DNA of 9,164 bases from Bacillota bacterium (GTDB taxonomy: Bacteria > Bacillota > Clostridia > Lachnospirales > Lachnospiraceae), in assembly GCA_023398615.1 (NCBI GenBank), contig JAEWSD010000182.1, positions 1-9,164 of the forward strand. The letters run 5' to 3'. Numbering within the stretch: position 1 is the first letter of the stretch; each line of letters begins with the position of its first letter. The notes beneath the pieces were generated by a model. It made no database searches. It was not told where the DNA came from and worked only from the letters and a program-made list of their open reading frames with translations. A program made the translations under genes and the position numbers. Shown in pieces: positions 6,339 through 9,164 of this stretch.

Positions 6339-7673
6339 ATGCAAAACAAGAATGCAGAAAAGTCAAGCACATCTTTATTTGAGCTGAATGGGAAACCCGG
6401 TTGGGGTGCGGCCATACCTCAATCCATGCAACATGTATTGGCGATGCTGGTCGGTAATATTACACCGCCTATCCTGGTCGCTCAACTTTTAGGCCTGCCG
6501 GACAGTGACAAAATCATTTTAATGCAGGCTGCAATGCTTATTGGCGGTATCACTACATTAGTTCAGTTATTCCCGGTGCTTGGTTTTGGTATGGGGCTGC
6601 CTAATGTTATGGGTGTAGCCTTTGCCTACATGCCTATATTGACTGCCATCGGTTTATCCTATGGTATTAAAGCAATATTCGGAGCACAATTGGTTGGTGC
6701 CTTTGCTTCTATATTTATAGGTATGGCTATGGGTAAGATACGGAAGTTCTTTCCGCCGATTGTCAGCGGTACGGTGGTTCTCAGTATCGGATTGTCCCTT
6801 TACAGTACGGCCGTTAACTATATGGCCGGCGGAAGCGCCACGGCGGAAGATTTCGGTTCTCCGAAATACTGGGTGATTGCCCTGGTTGTATTGGCGGTTA
6901 CTCTCGGATGTAATTTCTTTGGAAAAGGATACATTAAGGTATCCGGCATGCTGATCGGAATTGGTGCCGGCTATATTATAGCATTGATATGGGGCGGCAT
7001 GATCAACTTTGAAGGTTTTAACAACGCATCCTGGATTGCATTTCCAAGCGTCCTGAAATGGGGGCTTGAGTTCCACCCTTCGGCAATTATCGCGATGATT
7101 TTAATGTATATAGTACAGGCAGTTCAAACGATAGGAGATGTTTCCTCAACCGCGATCGGTGCTTTTAACCGTGAAGCCACGGATAAAGAAATCGGCGGTG
7201 CCATTAAGGGCCAGGGTATATGCGGTATGCTGGGTGCATGTATCGGCGGTTTGCCTACGGATCCTTACAGCCAGAATGTCGGTCTGATTGTAACGACAAA
7301 GGTTGTGGCAAAGAGGGTATTTACCATTGTCGGAGCAATTATGATAATTGCCGGCTTTTGCCCTAAGTTCGGAGCCATCATGACTACCATCCCGTATCCT
7401 GTTTTAGGCGGTGCAACTGTGACTGTTTTTGCGGCAATTACAATGTCCGGTATCCAGCTGATATCTCAGCAGCCGTTAAATTACCGCAATAAGATGATCG
7501 TCGGTATCGCATTGGCGCTTGGAGTCGGTGTAAGCACGGTATCTGCTTCCTTGCAGTTTTTCCCGGCAGATATACAGAATGTTATCGGAAAATCCCCGAT
7601 CGTTCTCTCGTTTGTCGTGGCTTTCCTTTTAAATATTATTGTTCCAAAGGATGACACCGCAGAGGAAGATTAA
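6339..7673 (+). CDS. NCS2 family nucleobase permease, xanthine/purine type
   Basis: 444 residues from the ATG at 6339, chosen because AAGGAAGG (6324-6331) lies seven bases upstream; an upstream in-frame TTG at 6288 sits within the leader inverted repeat and has no ribosome binding site. This is a nucleobase:cation symporter-2 membrane protein with about 14 hydrophobic segments. The start of TM1 is QSMQHVLAMLVGNITPPILV, the family's QH motif. The NAT signature QNVGLIVTTK is at residues 312-321; Gln-Asn at its start is typical of xanthine or urate carriers, whereas uracil carriers usually have Glu-Asn. In TM8, where most members have a Glu three residues before Gly-Asp, this protein reads VQTIGD with Gln263 followed by Asp267. 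The substrate is therefore probably an oxidized purine, but the substitution makes this uncertain. The gene has its own promoter and terminator. Confidence 0.9.
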   Translation: MQNKNAEKSSTSLFELNGKPGWGAAIPQSMQHVLAMLVGNITPPILVAQLLGLPDSDKIILMQAAMLIGGITTLVQLFPVLGFGMGLPNVMGVAFAYMPILTAIGLSYGIKAIFGAQLVGAFASIFIGMAMGKIRKFFPPIVSGTVVLSIGLSLYSTAVNYMAGGSATAEDFGSPKYWVIALVVLAVTLGCNFFGKGYIKVSGMLIGIGAGYIIALIWGGMINFEGFNNASWIAFPSVLKWGLEFHPSAIIAMILMYIVQAVQTIGDVSSTAIGAFNREATDKEIGGAIKGQGICGMLGACIGGLPTDPYSQNVGLIVTTKVVAKRVFTIVGAIMIIAGFCPKFGAIMTTIPYPVLGGATVTVFAAITMSGIQLISQQPLNYRNKMIVGIALALGVGVSTVSASLQFFPADIQNVIGKSPIVLSFVVAFLLNIIVPKDDTAEED

Positions 7674-7694
7674 TTAAATACAAGTAAAAATTTC

Positions 7695-7737
7695 AGGATG
7701 ATGTGACCCGGATAAGCGGATTGCATCATCCTTTTTA
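7695..7737 (+). terminator. Terminator after the permease gene
   Basis: AGGATGATG (7695-7703) pairs perfectly with CATCATCCT (7724-7732) across a 20-base loop, followed by TTTTTATT. It begins 22 bases after the permease stop codon. Confidence 0.82.
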
Positions 7738-7745
7738 TTGTATAG

Positions 7746-7898
7746 GGTGCAAGCGAAACTCTTTCTTGTCGTATAGGAAAATTCGTTCTATACGATAAAA
7801 AGCGCTCCGCTATGGGTGCGCACTCACGCGCGTATGGAATTTTACCGGCAAAGCCGGCCGCGTTCGGCGCGAGAGTTTCGCAAGCGAAACTTTTTTAG
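7746..7898 (+). repeat. GC-rich structured intergenic element, probable dispersed palindromic repeat
   Basis: This block is far richer in GC than the DNA around it and is full of short inverted repeats. GCAAGCGAAACT occurs at both ends as an exact direct repeat (7749-7760 and 7880-7891). GCGAAACTCT (7753-7762) pairs with AGAGTTTCGC (7872-7881) to close the whole element. Inside are a 15-base-pair stem with one bulge (7761-7776 with 7788-7802), a GCGC-based stem (7802-7821), CCGGC-AAA-GCCGG (7845-7857) and a small GCCG/CGGC stem (7857-7868). The right end can instead form GTTTCG-CAAG-CGAAAC (7875-7890) followed by six Ts, a terminator-like hairpin. The layout resembles dispersed palindromic repeats of Lachnospiraceae-type genomes, from memory only. 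It has no transposase gene. Confidence 0.62.
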
Positions 7899-7927
7899 AA
7901 TAGGAAGTTAATCGGGTTAATATAATA
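7897..7927 (+). promoter_or_regulatory. Possible forespore-type (sigma-G/F-like) promoter for the LysM-GH18 gene
   Basis: AGAATA (7897-7902), an 18-base spacer, and TATAATA (7921-7927). This is close to the sigma-G pattern TGNATA-N17/18-CATACTA, with one or two mismatches per box. It also contains a perfect sigma-A -10 (TATAAT) but no sigma-A -35 at the right distance. Spore-type regulation would fit the gene product. The match is weak. Confidence 0.28.
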
Positions 7928-7965
7928 GCAATAAGACAAACATCAGGGGATACTTGGGGAACATT

Positions 7966-9164
7966 ATGATAATACATGTGATTCAACCGGGTGATACGAT
8001 TAGCAGCATAGCATCTCAGTATGGAATTTCGGAAGAAAGACTGATGCTGGAAAATGAGGTGACCGATAATTCTGAACTGGTAATAGGGGAAGCGTTGGTT
8101 ATATTATTTCCGGCACTGGTTTATACGGTCCGGGAAGGCGACTCACTAAGCAAAATTGCGGCTTCTTACAATACGACGGTAATTGAGCTGTTAAGAAACA
8201 ATCCCTATCTTTCCGACAGGGAGTATATTTATCCGGGGGAAGAAATCGTGATAAGCTTTATGGATACGAAAACCTATACAATGTCGACAAATGGTTTCGC
8301 GTATCCCTTTATCGATATCTCCGTACTGAAAAAAACACTCCCCTTTCTTACGGAGCTTACTATTTTTCATTATAGAATAACTACGGACTGTAAGTTGATT
8401 GATATTAATGATGAAGACGTGATAAGAACGGCAAAATCATACGGCGTGGCTACCTACATGTTGGTTACGCCATTATCGGATTCCGGTTCGGAATCAATGG
8501 AAGTGGTGCAAAGGATGCTGACGGATGAAGCATGTCAGGATCAGTTGATACAAAATATACTTGTGATTCTTAAGGAGAAGGAGTATTATGGATTTAACAT
8601 TTATACTCCAGGCTTATTACCTGGTGAACAGCAGCCTTACATAGATTTTGTAGCAAAGCTCACGCCTGTTCTGAATGCGGAAGGGTATCCGGTTCTGGTT
8701 ACGTTCAGCCCCAGCGGGATTGAATTACAAACAGGCACGGTGGTGAGCGAACAGTTTTATACGAAAATCAGCAAAGTGGTAAACGGCGTCCGGCTTTTGG
8801 ATTATAACTTTGGGTATACCACAAAAACCCCATTGGCAGACAGACCTTATGAAACCATCAGCAGCCTGCTGGGTGTTATCGTTACCCTTATCCCACCGGA
8901 AAAAATATCCCTGGGTATTTCATCCGTCGGTTATGTATGGGAACTGCCTTATGTGGAAGGAGAGTCCCGTGCCTATTCCATAAGCAGTTCATCGGTAATA
9001 AAGCTGGCGGCTACGGTCGGCGCGGTCATCCGGTTTGATGAGGTATCGAAACAGGCGTATTTCTATTATGGGGAGCATAATCAGTACCTGGTAAGGTTCG
9101 GCGATGCAAGGAGCATTGATGCATTGTTAAAGCTGGTTCCCCAATACGGCCTTAATGGTGCGGG
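7966..9164 (+). CDS. LysM-LysM-GH18 spore-type protein with degenerate catalytic motif (3' partial)
   Basis: The frame is open from the ATG at 7966 to the window edge (399 complete codons). GGGGA (7956-7960) provides a ribosome binding site. Residues 2 to about 47 form LysM domain 1 (HVIQPGDTISSIASQYGI) and 53 to about 98 LysM domain 2 (YTVREGDSLSKIAASYNTT), both peptidoglycan-binding. From about residue 105 the protein follows the SleL/YaaH-type spore glycoside hydrolase 18 domain: NGFAYPFIDISVLKKTLPFL, then YYGFNIY, SVGYVWELPYVEG and FGDARSIDALLKLVPQYGL. Active members carry DxDxE where this one has Asn211-Ile-Tyr213-Thr-Pro215, so both aspartates and the catalytic glutamate are gone. It may bind spore cortex or wall peptidoglycan without cleaving it. 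There is no signal peptide, as in other spore-coat LysM-GH18 proteins. The frame is otherwise intact, arguing against simple decay. Confidence 0.88.
   Translation, partial: MIIHVIQPGDTISSIASQYGISEERLMLENEVTDNSELVIGEALVILFPALVYTVREGDSLSKIAASYNTTVIELLRNNPYLSDREYIYPGEEIVISFMDTKTYTMSTNGFAYPFIDISVLKKTLPFLTELTIFHYRITTDCKLIDINDEDVIRTAKSYGVATYMLVTPLSDSGSESMEVVQRMLTDEACQDQLIQNILVILKEKEYYGFNIYTPGLLPGEQQPYIDFVAKLTPVLNAEGYPVLVTFSPSGIELQTGTVVSEQFYTKISKVVNGVRLLDYNFGYTTKTPLADRPYETISSLLGVIVTLIPPEKISLGISSVGYVWELPYVEGESRAYSISSSSVIKLAATVGAVIRFDEVSKQAYFYYGEHNQYLVRFGDARSIDALLKLVPQYGLNGA

Noticed and set aside
7746..7898. Insertion sequence or CRISPR array
   Set aside because: No transposase frame is present, and the repeated units are inverted arms plus a single 12-base direct repeat pair, not regularly spaced repeats with unique spacers.

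Overview
The window looks like chromosome from a low-to-mid GC, spore-forming Clostridia member, most likely Lachnospiraceae or a close relative. The signs are AGGAGG-type ribosome binding sites, TTGACA/TATAAT-like promoters with 17-base spacers, hairpin plus T-run terminators, a LysM/GH18 protein of the spore-cortex type, and energy-coupling factor (ECF) transport. All genes read on the + strand. I see no rRNA, tRNA, CRISPR array, transposase, phage or plasmid genes.

Layout. (1) 1-1611: the 3' part of a TPR-repeat protein fused to an S41 (C-terminal processing) peptidase domain, running in from the left edge. (2) 1697-3640: an ammonium-uptake unit made of a strong promoter, a leader containing a terminator-like hairpin, amtB, glnK four bases later, then a terminator. 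(3) 3675-5999: a three-gene unit made of a strong promoter, a TIM-barrel sugar phosphate isomerase/epimerase-like protein, a TudS-related (DUF523-like) putative desulfidase, an ECF transporter S component, then a long hairpin terminator. (4) 6162-7737: a single-gene unit made of a promoter, a leader with a perfect 12-base inverted repeat, an NCS2 xanthine/purine-type permease, then a terminator. (5) 7746-7898: a GC-rich, highly structured intergenic block that looks like a dispersed palindromic repeat. (6) 7966-9164: a LysM-LysM-GH18 protein that runs off the right edge and has lost the GH18 catalytic motif.

How the genes may work together. AmtB and GlnK form the classic ammonium channel and its PII regulator. 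The desulfidase-like enzyme beside an ECF substrate-binding subunit suggests uptake and desulfuration of a sulfur-containing small molecule, perhaps a thiolated nucleobase or related heterocycle. The next transcription unit encodes a nucleobase permease, which loosely fits a base-salvage theme, but that link is inference only.

The points most worth a second look are the isomerase/desulfidase/ECF cluster, the structured repeat with its mutually exclusive hairpins, the GH18 pseudoenzyme, the Glu-to-Gln change in the permease, and the hairpins in the amtB and permease leaders.
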